Assembly (NCBI GenBank): GCA_905160935.1
Contig: CAJHZI010000775.1
Span: forward strand, 350,001-414,000
Direction: 5' to 3'
Length of the DNA stretch: 64,000 nt
Source: Enchytraeus crypticus
Lineage: Eukaryota > Annelida > Clitellata > Enchytraeida > Enchytraeidae
The position numbers and the translations under genes are program-made. Within the stretch, counting starts at the first letter, position 1. The number at the start of each line of letters is the position of its first letter. Shown here one piece after another: positions 1-11,189 of the stretch. The notes under the pieces are model-generated. The model saw only the letters and a list, made by a program, of their open reading frames with translations, did no database searches and had not been told where the DNA came from.

Positions 1-160
1 CCATACACATAGGTCTACATACACATACCGGACCATAGGCCTATATGCACATAGGCCTACATACACATAGGCCTACATGAACACAGGTCTACATGCGAGT
101 AGGCCTACCTGTACACAGGTAGGTCTGCATGCGTGTATACTGTTTATACATGTATGTATA
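1..160. repeat. Short tandem repeat built on CATAGGCCTACATACA
   Basis: The first 160 bases repeat a unit of about 16-18 bases (cataggcctacatacaca and variants), cut by the window edge. It is a degenerate minisatellite. The short reading frame across it is a by-product of the repeat. Confidence 0.75.
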
Positions 161-904
161 AACAGTATACATGTTTTATATTCAGATTATATTGTATCGT
201 TCGCAAAATATACAAATAAGCTACAACTTATAAATATTTATATCTACAGCTGTACAACGGTGGTAGCATGTCAAACCATGTCTGCCTAGATCTGTTTACT
301 TTTTGCTACTATTATTAATTGTACACCGTGTACAATGTACACACACCTGCTAGCACACTAGGTTGCATTCATACATCGCCTCAGCTCTGCTTCGCTGTAA
401 CATTACATGGAATGTTTTAATAGCTTGTTGTACTCATCCCGTGTACTCCGGTAGTTACGATTAATCCGTGCTCTGTTGAATGGCAGTTCCAGTAAACCTA
501 GTTCTACTGGTAATAACATATACCATGGACCTGCCAGTAGGCGGTGCACTAAGAAAGAGAGACTGGTTATTATCTTTTTAATTGTCTGAACAACAAGATC
601 GCATTACTATCGCTCATAAATTTTAAAACGACGATCAAATTCTAGAATCGAACGATCGCTGGTAGTTCATTGGGGAGATAATAATCGACAGCATAAATTG
701 ATATCTTTAAACATATGCACAATGATGAAACCGTAAATTGAAATATTGATCCGCTGTGTAGCAGCTAAATATGCTACTAAATCTTCTAAAACTCTAGTTC
801 TGCAGTCTTCAGTTAAGAAGAAAGGATGAGATTTAATTATACGCTTTAAACACTTTATGTCTTTATGAAATTATAATATACTACTAAAAAGCTGGTAAAG
901 CTAA
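161..904. other. AT-rich DNA without a gene
   Basis: I see no coding signal here. The only recognisable item is a short LINE tail near 518-565, listed separately. Confidence 0.6.
518..565 (+). mobile_element. Severely 5'-truncated LINE 3' end
   Basis: The stretch ataccatggacctgccagt followed by a g/a-rich run matches the 3' end (last codons plus GA tail) of the LINE fragment at 19365-19740. The same tail recurs at 20645-20700 and 47068-47135, which is the usual look of dead-on-arrival LINE insertions. Confidence 0.6.
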
Positions 905-1027
905 GGTTAACGTCAGTTTCCTCACTCGAAAGCGATGTCAGTGACGGGCGAGCCCAGGATTTGAACCCTCATCAACTTATCCGCGGTCGAGTATCTTACC
1001 GACTTCGCCACTGGCTCCAGCCAGTAC
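905..1027 (-). mobile_element. tRNA-like SINE, family B
   Basis: Read on the minus strand it starts with a GGCTGGAGCCAGTGGCGA-type head, has an A-box-like segment and a B-box-like GGTTCAAATCC, and ends with a GTCACTGACATCG block and a GACGTTAAC tail. Copies with the same order of blocks lie at 42880-42950, 57036-57160 and 60813-60922. The promoter-like boxes and repetition support a tRNA-derived SINE; the clade is unknown. Confidence 0.75.
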
Positions 1028-1146
1028 TACTACTAATAATAATCTTATACTACTAAACTTATTAAAGGATAAGAAATTTCTATCGTGCAACGACTGCAGA
1101 CGTAATGCTACTATTGTTCACATAAGATTTTATAGAACTTGTACTT

Positions 1147-1195
1147 GACGTCCCTGACATCATCCTTGGATGAGGAAACGGACGTTAAAACAAAG
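1147..1195 (+). mobile_element. SINE tail fragment (ggatgaggaaacggacgtta block)
   Basis: A block of about 45 bases (gacgtccctgacatcatcct, then ggatgaggaaacggacgtta) recurs at 17975-18012, 25643-25690, 26108-26152, 47353-47400 and 48056-48105. It resembles the 3' part of family B, so these are probably truncated copies of that SINE or of a relative with a similar tail. Confidence 0.6.
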
Positions 1196-1334
1196 TCAAA
1201 CGATGACTAAGTAGTTTCGAACAGTTACTGGATTTCTAAAAAAAAGTCTGACTGTATAGAATATCCATTGTGTCCAATCCTTAGGTGAGTTGACTGCAGG
1301 CTGCATGTGACACAATGCATACTGTCGCGCTTCT

Positions 1335-1675
1335 AGCGGCATGCGACACACGCGTATTTGCACAGATACACACGTGTATCTACACAGATACACACGTACA
1401 TACACAGATACACACATGTATATACACAGATACACACGTACATACACAGATAGACACGTACATACACAGATACATACTTGCATACACAGATACACACGTA
1501 TATACACAGATAACACGTACATACACAGATACACACAGGTATATACACAGATACACACGTACATACACAGATACACACGTACATACACAGACGCATACGC
1601 ATATATACACACATACACACGTATATACACAAATACCCGCATACACACACTTGCATGCAGACACACAAGCGCATG
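1335..1675. repeat. Minisatellite, about 20-bp unit rich in ACACAGATACACACGTACAT
   Basis: About 16 degenerate units of roughly 20 bases (acacagatacacacgtacat) in tandem. It is open in several frames on both strands only because the unit lacks stop codons; composition and repetition argue against coding. Confidence 0.9.
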
Positions 1676-1721
1676 TTGATATTTTCACGAGAACTTTTAT
1701 TTGTCTATAATGCATTTGATA

Positions 1722-1747
1722 TATACATGTGTATATATATATATATG

Positions 1748-1788
<41 letters not shown>

Positions 1789-1792
1789 GAGT
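1722..1792. repeat. (TA)n microsatellite
   Basis: Nearly pure alternating TA with short interruptions. Confidence 0.95.
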
Positions 1793-3411
1793 GAATGAAA
1801 ACTGAAGGGGCTGATCCTCCCCCTCCCCGAGCCCCTTGGTACCGGTCCTGTTTACGACTGAAGCATAATGTTAGTATGCATATATCCAATATGCATAACT
1901 ATATGCACTATGGACATTTAGCCAAACTTGCACAGTGCAGATGAACACATATTCTGCACACCTGTATATGCACGTATAACCAATGTGCACTATCGTGCAG
2001 CCCGTATACACAAAACATTCTCTGGGATATCTCTTGTTGAGATTTAATATTGTCCCCACCTTTGGGACTCTTCTAATAAAGGAAAGGTTGATTTTATTTT
2101 ATTTTATTTAATGGGTGATTTCATTTATTTGGATTATTCGGCTTGATATCATGTAGTAAGCACAAGGACATAACGTTCTTACTAAACAATTCATTATTTT
2201 AACCGGGCATTATTTTAAGTCTTATAGCAAACAGATCTAGAATTACTGGTTACATGTTAAGAGATAGACAGATAGAGACAGATCGAGACAAGTACAGTTA
2301 GTGAGAGAGAGAGAGAGAGATTGAGAGGCCAAATAGTAAGTACCATTTACAGTATATGAGCTATTTTACGTACAAGTAAGCCTACTTTACATCATGTGGA
2401 TATAAAAGCCACAATATGAAAAAATGTTAAGTTATATACATGTACATGTATATAATGCATGTATCATTTCATGAACTAACCAGTTTCAGAACCAGTTTCA
2501 GAACAACAACCGTAAAAGCTATAAATAAGCAATACTTTATTATACAATATACTTTATTATAAAATATTTTATTATACTTTATTATACAATATACTTTATT
2601 ATACAATATTACTAAACGGTATGAATTTGAAACCAAGAGCCCATCTAGAAAATCTTTTGCGATAAATACTTCTGATTGTTGAGAAATAAAATGGAAATTT
2701 CCTAAATAAATTAATAGCCAAATAGAAGATGTCATTGTAAATGAAGGGTTCGACTAGAATCAGCACAATGCAAGTTACTTGTGTTCATAACAGCTAAAAC
2801 TAAACGATGAATTAATTAACCATTTATGTACTAAACGGGTTAACAAAATAATTACGACAGGTTTTGATTGATATTAGAGATCGTATAATGAATGGTAGAT
2901 TACACGATTGGTAAACAGGAAGCTCTGAATTCGATACTCAGTAACCGTTTACGTAAGAAAACTGCATAAAGTTAGGCTGTAACGCCTAAGGCTAGAGAAT
3001 ATAGAATACTGGAGCTCATTAGAAACTTTTAGAAAGGTATGAGTTAATTAGGTAGCCCGCTGTACTAAAGCATCTGCGTGGAGTGTATATCGTAATACCA
3101 TAAGTTCTTAACGCATGCGTCACTGGTCCGCTGCAAAAAAGAAACCTTTATTAGGTGTTATTGAGTGGTGGTGTGTGTACACTATACTAAATTTTGCTCT
3201 ACTGAAAGTCGTGTCTGAGCTAGGTCGAACTCTCTCCATTTAACACCTACTTACCACGACGCTTTCAATAAATTAGGGTTATTTGAGATCTTGGTTGAAC
3301 CAATGTCGCCAATGTTCCGGAAATGTCAACACATAGTAATTAAGAGTTGGGGATGCATCATGTTATGGTTGAACCAGAGGCTTTGAAATTGTTAACAAAT
3401 ATAAATAGTAT
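1793..3411. other. AT-rich DNA without a gene
   Basis: Contains a (GA) run near 2304-2322 and a small set of repeated tactttattatacaatata blocks at 2530-2610. No splice-flanked coding segment or RNA gene was recognised. Confidence 0.55.
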
Positions 3412-3672
3412 CATCATCATCTTCTCTTTAATTCCAGTTTAAGGGTCGGGATTCTAATGGATCTTCTCCACTCCTCTTTGTCCCATACCATATCAAAATC
3501 TCTTCCATTCGTTTTAGAAAATTTTGTGGCAATTTCTGGGGCCTAGGCGCTCACCAACCGAATGCCCTTTCTGACGTTGGTTTTGATCTTAGTGCTTTAG
3601 TCGCCTTCTACGACAAATGCAGTCACCGGTTGGTCTATTCTTCAAACAACCCGGACACAACACGGGGAAAAC
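3412..3672 (-). mobile_element. Dispersed repeat, family C, with (GAT)n tail
   Basis: On the minus strand it runs from a CCCGTGTTGTGTCCGGGTTG head through AGAAAGGGCATTCGGTTGGT and GAGCGCCTAGGCCCCAGAAA to a tail that ends in GAT triplets. Full or partial copies lie at 10797-11042, 18040-18222, 19747-19860, 24225-24511, 38298-38353, 39895-40013, 44368-44525, 54930-54975 and 58195-58330. It has no tRNA-like boxes that I can see. The GAT tail and frequent 5' truncation suggest the 3' end of a LINE or a LINE-dependent SINE. Confidence 0.8.
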
Positions 3673-4384
3673 ATATAAGCAAATATAAATAACTAATAAC
3701 AAATATAAATGACTAATAACTACAAATAACTAATAACTAAAAGAGCTATGTTTATTCAATCTTGGTTGATGCAATGATTCTAAGTAGTGTTAGACCAAGG
3801 GGCAGGTCCAAAGCTTATATCTTCTTATGTAATATTTGCGAAGTTACAATTTTGAAATTGCAGTGAAGCAGACGTAGTTATCGACTGATAACTACATTAA
3901 GATAAACTGTTAACAATATGTAAAACCTATTAAAAACAGCCGCAGTATTAAATTATACTATACCGTGCATATATGGTATCTTTTAATAGCCTATGGCAAG
4001 CTCTGTTTATATGTTAAATAATAGTCTATGACAATCAAAGTTAGTTTTATAGAATTGCATTTGTAGTGTAGATCGATGATTTATTTTAATTTCTCTGCAC
4101 ATTGTTGTTTTGGTAAGCAAAATATTCCCTGATATCTCTATCAAGTCTGCGCAGTTTCTGTTCTACGAATAAAATAAATATTGCGCCAGTCAAATAGTTT
4201 CTAGTCTATGACGAATCAACAGAGACAAGTGTTGCGAACAATTGACTGCGCAGTGATTTCACTTTTTTGTACTCGATAGAATCTTGTATAGTTCACGCTA
4301 CAAACATGGAAGATCGACTCGAGACACGCTTGAGTAATGGATCGACAAACTAGGCGGGTATATAATTTATGCACGTCATATCTG

Positions 4385-4490
4385 GGAGCTGAACCGATGG
4401 CTTGTTGGCAAGTTGTTCGACAGCGGAACAGTAGGTGCATGGAGTAGGTGCATGGTTCAAATCCAGCACTCTCCGTCACTGAAATGCAAT
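4385..4490 (+). mobile_element. tRNA-like SINE head, family D
   Basis: A tRNA-like segment with an A-box-like TGGCTTGTTGGCAAG and, further on, a B-box-like GGTTCAAATCC, preceded by a small internal duplication (gtaggtgcatggagtaggtg). Probably a decayed SINE head; no convincing cloverleaf. Confidence 0.5.
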
Positions 4491-6479
4491 TCGAGCAGAA
4501 AACTAACGTTGAACTTAGCCTTAGAATTAAATAGAATTTATCCATGGAAAGAAGACGTCTAGAGAAATATACCAGTAATTTTCTCTGTTGGTTAAAATAT
4601 TGTCAGGCAAATTTCATTTCATAAATACGAGAGCATGCGTATGTTTATAACTAAGTCGAACATATTCATTAGAAAGAAGATGTGTAGAGAGAATTGCAAC
4701 TAACTTCTTTGTACTTCATAGCCGCAAAAGCATCTGTGTGATAACAGTAGGCCTAATAAGACTAAATTAATTAACAAAATAAGACAACACATGCAAAATT
4801 GTCCTAAAATCGGTTACTAGTCTATTTTAATACATTAAGGACGTTAATATTAATTAGAATAAACTGACTTAACGTATGATCTACTCAAATTGGATGAAAC
4901 ATAGAACGTTCATACAAGAGAAAAAACTCGATAAACGATATGAAGTTATTTATGTACGAGTCATGTTCAAGTTCTATACCCTAATCCTAGCAAACCACAA
5001 TACATCATCATGTCAATCACCATCGTCAGTGCAGCAGTCGATCTACTAACTTATCCATTACAATACAACAATATAACTTATCCCTCACAATACCAAATCT
5101 AGGTCACTGTCCTGCTTTAAAGTGGTTTTAAAATTAGAACAACATATCGAAATTAAATCTTGATTTCAAGATTAAAACCGTAAGCCCACTGAATTACATG
5201 TTTCGTTAAAGCACTTCCAGCGCCCCCTCACTGATTCCAATGACGCTAAACATGTATCAGTCTATTATTATTTGCTGTTTATTTATTAGAGATTGGCGTG
5301 GTTTAGCTTGCACTAAAGTATCAGGGTAGTTATTTAGCATGTAGTTTAAATAAGTCAAATATAAGGTATTTAAACCTTTTATATTTCTATAATTTTCCGG
5401 ATAAATGAAAGCATAGATGAAAGCATGTTTAAATAATTAAGTATTAAAAGTCCTTATTTGGAATTTTAAATCAGCTACACAACTAAATAAAACTTTAAAT
5501 AACTAAACTAATACGTCACTTAAGAAACAATCGATCCATCATTATTTTCACACCTTAAGCGTAATTTACAAACTAAGAGACAACATCAGCGATGCGTCAA
5601 GCAGGAAATCTCACTGCAAACCATCCAACACAGATAAATAGAAACAAAAAAAAACATAATTTCTCTTCAACAGAGAATTACCTCAAATATCGCCCTAAAG
5701 AACATAAAAATAAACAAGTAGATATAATCAGCAACATTAATTCAATTCACGAAAGTTTGTAATATCAAAATCAACAACAAAACAAAACAAAATGACTCAG
5801 TTTAAAGTTATTACAAAAATATTCTCTTCCAGCCATGGTCAAGGCTGAAAATGTCATATACTGAAATTAAAAACTATATCAGATTAATTTACTTCAGGCT
5901 ACGAATTTACCAGCATAAAAATACAATACCAATTTTCTTTGTAGCAGAGAAATGTTACTGAACCAAACGCTTCAAAATTACTAAAAATACTTGAAATCAT
6001 TTCTAAAACGACAATGAGATGAAAACTCTCTTCATATATAAAACTTACTGAAAAGTAACCGAAAGTAAAAGAATTTCATACCAAACGTTTTCAGAAATAA
6101 CGAAAAAATCTCTCACACACATACGACAGTGATTAAATCTCCGCATACGCATATAGAAAGATTTGTTTCTAAATTCGTCTACCTGTATCATTTTTCAGGT
6201 TAATTAAACCTCGCCTATTATGCTCCACAGCCATTACCATCACAGAGCAAAGACAGATTTTGAAATTTATTGCTTGATATGCTCTCATATTTTAATAAAT
6301 AGCGATCGAATGATCAAAAAGTTTTACTGTAGCGATAGCAATTTATAAACAAAAAACTCAAAGAAAACTGAACATAAAATACAATATTCAAGCATTAATA
6401 TTAGAAATTATTTAATTTCACAGTTTATATTTCACAGTTGCAGTGACGACACAGATCATAACCTTACATAGTCTACAGC
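4491..6479. other. AT-rich DNA without a gene
   Basis: No repeat family or coding segment stands out in this 2-kb stretch. Confidence 0.5.
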
Positions 6480-6671
6480 AGAACTATTACTATTATTATC
6501 ATTATTATTACTATTATTTTTATTATTTATTTTTTAAATATTGTTATATTATTTTTATTATTATTGGTATTATATTACATTACTATTGTAGTCTAAAGCC
6601 GAATTATTATTATTATAATATTATATTACTATTGTACTTTACAGCAGAATTATTATTATTATTTTTATTTA

Positions 6672-6707
<36 letters not shown>

Positions 6708-7110
6708 ATTATTATTATATTAATGCTATTATTTTTTAAATGCCTTGGGCTGTACAGGGCCGTCAGCTAACAAATCAGATAAAAAGAGACTTTATTTAAT
6801 TAAATGATAAAAAAGATTATGTTACTATTATAGTCTACAGAATAATTAGTATTATTATATTATATTACTATTATAGTCTAAAGCAGAATTATTATTATTA
6901 TTATTACTATTATTATCATAATCTACAGCAGAATTATTATTATTATTATTACTATTATTATCATAATCTACAGCAGAATTATTATTATAATTATTATATT
7001 ATTATAGTCTACAGCAGAATTATTATTACAATTATTATATTATTATAGTCTACAGCAGAATTATTATTTATTACTATTATTATAATAATCTACAGAAGAA
7101 TTATGTTGCG
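6480..7110. repeat. (TTA)n-rich complex minisatellite
   Basis: Units of about 45 bases contain tagtctacagcagaattatt followed by variable TTA/TAT runs, at least nine times. It looks like a TTA microsatellite captured in a longer repeat. The Tyr/Leu-rich reading frame at 6443-6739 comes from this repeat and is not a gene. Confidence 0.85.
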
Positions 7111-9549
7111 TTCCAGTTTAAACTGTTAAAAGCACAGCTTCCACTTTCTTAATGAAACAATCAAGCATAACAGTCCTACTGTTCTCATTAATTAAACTTT
7201 TACATCAGATTTAGATGCAACTGAAATAACAAAGTGGAAGTTTTCCATGAATCTCGAGGAAATAAGTAGAAGTTAACCGTTAACTTTCAAACCTTACAGT
7301 AACTTCAGTAACGTAGATGTATATAAGTAAAACACATGGCAATAAGATAATGATAGATTTTTGCAAGAAACAAGGCGATTATCGGCAACCTAATCTGATT
7401 TGTTATATTTCCTTGACCGCCACCTGACGGCCTGTATAAAGAATCGATGAGGACTACATACATAAGATATACACGCAAAATAAAATAAATCTCAGTAGTA
7501 AACTATTATTAACAGTAAATGCTTCTTTTAATTCTCTTTAATTCTTTTAAATGATTCTACACAGAGTCTTCTAGCAGCAGCAGTAATTATCCTGAGCAAT
7601 AATTATTTATTGTTATTCTTCGATTCATGTTCTCCAAGACGAGACTTTCTGCAGTAATTCTATCAATCGACAGTCACAAGCTTTCATTAATGTTAGAACA
7701 GTGATTCGCGTCTTCCACTATACCAATCACTGAAGGTGCTTTTGGGACAAAAATATCGACATTTGGATCGATATAATTAAAAGCAGTTCTACAAATAGAA
7801 GTAAGAGAAATCGACCCTGTGGTCTGCAGTTTGATAGGCAAGCGAGCTGCTAAACTAGTCTATCGTCGGAAACCAAAAAACAGCCATATCATTTGAAGCA
7901 TTTTAGAAATCTGACAAAAGCATAGGGTGATATAAACTTCCACAGATTATATATACAATGATAAACGGGACTATATTCAGTAAAGAAGATGTCGACATAT
8001 CGTCATGAAAGCTTAAAAAATTATGCTGAGACAGAAACAAAAAGCTAATGTTAAGTAAAGCTAACTCATTTCATGCAAAATCAATACAATACAATATAAT
8101 GCAATGTGAATAAGTAGTCCATTATCAACCTACAATTGATGTCAATGTATTACACGCAATGCAATACACGCAATGCAATACATTCGATGCAATACACTCA
8201 ATGCAATACACTCAATGCAATATGTCTATTCGATGTAATACAAACACAGAGTCTTAAATTATCTCAACCCATAGGCTACAGTCAAAAAATTATTAATTAA
8301 TAATTATACAATTATAAATAATTCTAATCAATAATAATTAATAATTCTAATTCCTGAACTTGATGATCAGAGGCGCCGTTAGAAATGCAAAGTTAATTTC
8401 TTAGTAACTGATTCTTAAAATTACTTAGAGACTACTGGAAACTCTGCAATATATTTGTCGACTTAATTATGCGAGTACCATATATGCCTCTAATCAAAGT
8501 CTTTGTGTAATTAATTAAGTAAGTTTAATGCGCTAAAGCTTTTTACAAAACTGAAGTTTCTAAGCAGTTTGCCGTTGCATTCAGACACACTATAATATTA
8601 CGTACAATACAAATCATGTGGCTTAGAATATACATGTATGTATCACATTTATTAAACCTATAAGGAGCAGGGAGAAGGTTTCTTCAAAGTTCTGTCTCCA
8701 ACATCACACTTAAACAAGAAACAGACGTTAAACACTTAAACATTACTAGTAGTCAATTTCAAAATTAAAATTATACAACAATTAGATACAAAAAGTTAAC
8801 ATCATCGTCATCATCTTCACTTAAAGATGATGATGATGATAATAGAGTTAACATATGCTATTAAAATCTAGATTATCTTCGGACAGAGATGCTTAGAAAA
8901 TACTCGCGTATGTACACAGCGATGCAGATTTTTATATTTTTACGAGATCTCCAATCACACAGTATAGATTTATATTTACAAACTCGTGTGACAAACACTC
9001 AAATATCACTGTATGTCAGCATAACACCCTGTGTAAAATTGTACAAGTGTTGCTTCTTCGAAATCAAAATATTGTTGAATTAGCACCAAATGTTTAAATA
9101 AATCCGGCAACAAAAATTCACTAAAAATTTGTTCTTATCAATATGAACACATAAAACCGTTATTACTGTAAATTTTCAATTAAATCAATAATCTAGAAAA
9201 TCAATAATAATCAATAATCAATCAATCGAGTACTAAAAATATTTCAATTGGTTACAAAGAGAAACTATAATTCGTTAGACAAATCAAAGCATCGGCTGGT
9301 TAATCATCTGCATAAGCAATCAATCAATAAGTGATTTATCAATACTATGGAGTGATTGATAAGTGTTTATCCAATCAGTGAATAATCAATCAATCAATTA
9401 CGATTTAAAATTTTCATCATTTCTCAGGCTCAAGCTAGATTGTTCTGAAAGTAAGCGGATCTGGAAAACCAGCCAATCTTTCCATATTACAAGATAGATC
9501 ATCACAAACATAACATTGCACATCACATTCTATATAAAACAACATTCAG
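7111..9549. other. Gene-free region with small arrays
   Basis: Includes an approximately 12-bp array caatgcaatacactcaatgc at 8150-8225, TAAT-rich DNA at 8285-8352, a pair of opposed gat/atc runs at 8800-8845, and (AATC)n-like DNA at 9185-9400. It lies beyond the candidate last exon of the minus-strand TBC gene and may include its 3' UTR. No clear polyadenylation signal was found on that strand. Confidence 0.5.
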
Positions 9550-10458
9550 TTAAAAGTAGACACTATGCGTCGTACTCATAGTTTTGTTCTGTTGTTGTTG
9601 TTGTCGGGATTGTGTGCCCCCACTCCTAACATTACTAATCCTGCTCGTCACCCCACTGCTTCTTCCCCTCCCACTATCATTCACCCCCTGAACCCCCCTC
9701 TCAAATCCTCTTTCACCCCCTGGCACAACAATCTTTGACCCAACCTCACGACCTTTCGATGATACCACAGTAGACGAAGTTATTTTTATATTTTTTGGCG
9801 TATTGCTCCCCCCTGACGCCCCTGCTACCCTGCCCCGAACAAAATTCCCTTCAGAGGTGGGGCTGACAACAGTGTTGCCAGCTCTACTGGGGGTAGAAAC
9901 CCCTCCGGCTGTTCTAATATTGCTCACAGAAACAACCTGGCTTCCAGATCTTCTGCTCGGTCCCGCATCTGATGAATTCCTCCCTCCTACGAATATCACC
10001 GCGGAGGGTTTGCTCGCCGTTAAACCATTTCTGGGCTGGGCGTAAACGTTAGACTGCACACTTACCAGTGGCCTCCCCCCTCCCCTGCTTACTGATCCCG
10101 CCCTCTGACTAGCCTCTGAGGCTTCCTGCAGGGGCTTCCCTTGAGACTGCGTCGTATACGACCGAGAATTCGTTCCCGTTAGCTTGAATGCTTCTTGCGA
10201 CGTTCCTGACAACCTCGAGTCAGCTGAAGGTTTACGTGTTTTTGATGCAGCAGTGCTGGCAGAGGGGACAGAGCTCTGGGCGTCATTGGTCGATGAGAAG
10301 AACCTCTGCCTCAGGGCGGCCGATGAGCTGGCGATCTGACGTGGCGACGAGTGATTGGTTCTCGCTGAACGCTGCGCGGTGGAATCGAGCGACGTGATTG
10401 GTCGGCCGTTCTGATCACGTGACCTGTAGTCGTACGCTAATTGACGTTCAGTTGTAAT
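9550..10458 (-). CDS. Candidate alternative C-terminal exon of the USP6NL-like gene
   Basis: On the minus strand a good acceptor (gatttcag) at 10459-10466 opens a reading frame in phase 0 that starts ITTERQLAYDYRSRDQNG and runs about 302 codons to the stop at 9550-9552. The product is low-complexity and rich in Ser, Gly and Arg, like the tail encoded at 13873-15309. It could be joined in phase to the preceding large exon through a weak donor (CAA|GTTTGT) near 13892, which would replace its last few residues. No exon of another gene lies between them. Frame, strand and composition support membership of this gene; the junction is unproven. It might instead be the end of a separate gene. Confidence 0.5.
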   Translation of the reverse strand: MTTERQLAYDYRSRDQNGRPITSLDSTAQRSARTNHSSPRQIASSSAALRQRFFSSTNDAQSSVPSASTAASKTRKPSADSRLSGTSQEAFKLTGTNSRSYTTQSQGKPLQEASEASQRAGSVSRGGGRPLVSVQSNVYAQPRNGLTASKPSAVIFVGGRNSSDAGPSRRSGSQVVSVSNIRTAGGVSTPSRAGNTVVSPTSEGNFVRGRVAGASGGSNTPKNIKITSSTVVSSKGREVGSKIVVPGGERGFERGVQGVNDSGRGRSSGVTSRISNVRSGGTQSRQQQQQNKTMSTTHSVYF

Positions 10459-10496
10459 CTGAAATCAACAAAAAAGATGTTAAAAGGAAACAGTAA

Positions 10497-10735
10497 ACAC
10501 GCATTATAGTGAATAATCCACTAGGTTGATATCTATCACTTTTTAATACCACATGTTTAAACCGTTAGGCAATTTAGTCAATTTTCCGTATAACCAGTCC
10601 AGTGAATGTCTGAGATTTTACTCTCAGATCAGCGCGGACGGGATTCGAACCCACGAGAGTTCAATTCACCTCAGGTTCGGTCACTTAAAACTTCATGACG
10701 TTACCCCTACGCTATTAAGACATTCCTCTGTGAAA
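10497..10735 (-). mobile_element. tRNA-like SINE, family A
   Basis: About 225 bases matching the copies at 21366-21612, 29922-30155 and 63165-63412. On the minus strand it begins GAATGTC, then an A-box-like CGCAATGGTTAGAGG-type segment (degenerate here), a B-box-like GGTTCGAATCCC, and a conserved body ending GATCATTTCACTATAATG. It is a tRNA-derived SINE by architecture. All four copies in the window are on the same strand. Confidence 0.8.
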
Positions 10736-10796
10736 ATAAATAAATCCCTTTCATAGCAAAATTACTTACATTACTAGTATAGTCTAGAATTAATTA

Positions 10797-11042
10797 CCAG
10801 TACTGTCCGTGTGTTGTGTCCGGGCATCTTGAAGAATAGACCAACCGTGTAAATATGCTCGTATCGTAAAAGGGGACATAAAAACTAAATCCAAACCAAC
10901 GTCAGAAAGGGCATTCGGTTGATGAGCGCCTAGGCTCCAGAAATTGCTACAAAAACTTAAAAGAATGGATCAAGTCTATTCGTATTCCGAGTCTCGTTAA
11001 ACTGGGATTTAAGAGAAGATGATGATGATAATGATGATGATT
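10797..11042 (+). mobile_element. Dispersed repeat, family C, near full length
   Basis: Plus-strand copy starting with gtgttgtgtccgggcatctt and ending in a run of GAT triplets at about 11010-11042. It lies in the intron before the candidate last exon of the TBC gene, just upstream of a LINE. Confidence 0.75.
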
Positions 11043-11189
11043 GTCTAGTACTACGCTATGTTATCTATCAGAACCTTTGATCATAAATAATTACTAAGAT
11101 AGCCATTTTGATACTTACTATCTTATTAATCGGTATCTCCTATCGCCATGAGCATAATTTAGAGCTATCCAGTTAATATTATTAATAAC

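Noticed and set aside
1196-1889. Overlapping long reading frames on both strands, rich in Cys, Tyr, Val or His, Thr
   Set aside because: They are translations of a 20-bp minisatellite and TA repeat; open in several frames at once, with no start context, splice sites or similarity.
6443-6739. Tyr/Leu-rich reading frame
   Set aside because: Produced by the (TTA)n repeat.
9803-10045. Plus-strand reading frame opposite the Ser/Gly-rich exon
   Set aside because: Antisense shadow of the minus-strand exon, which has a proper acceptor and matching composition.
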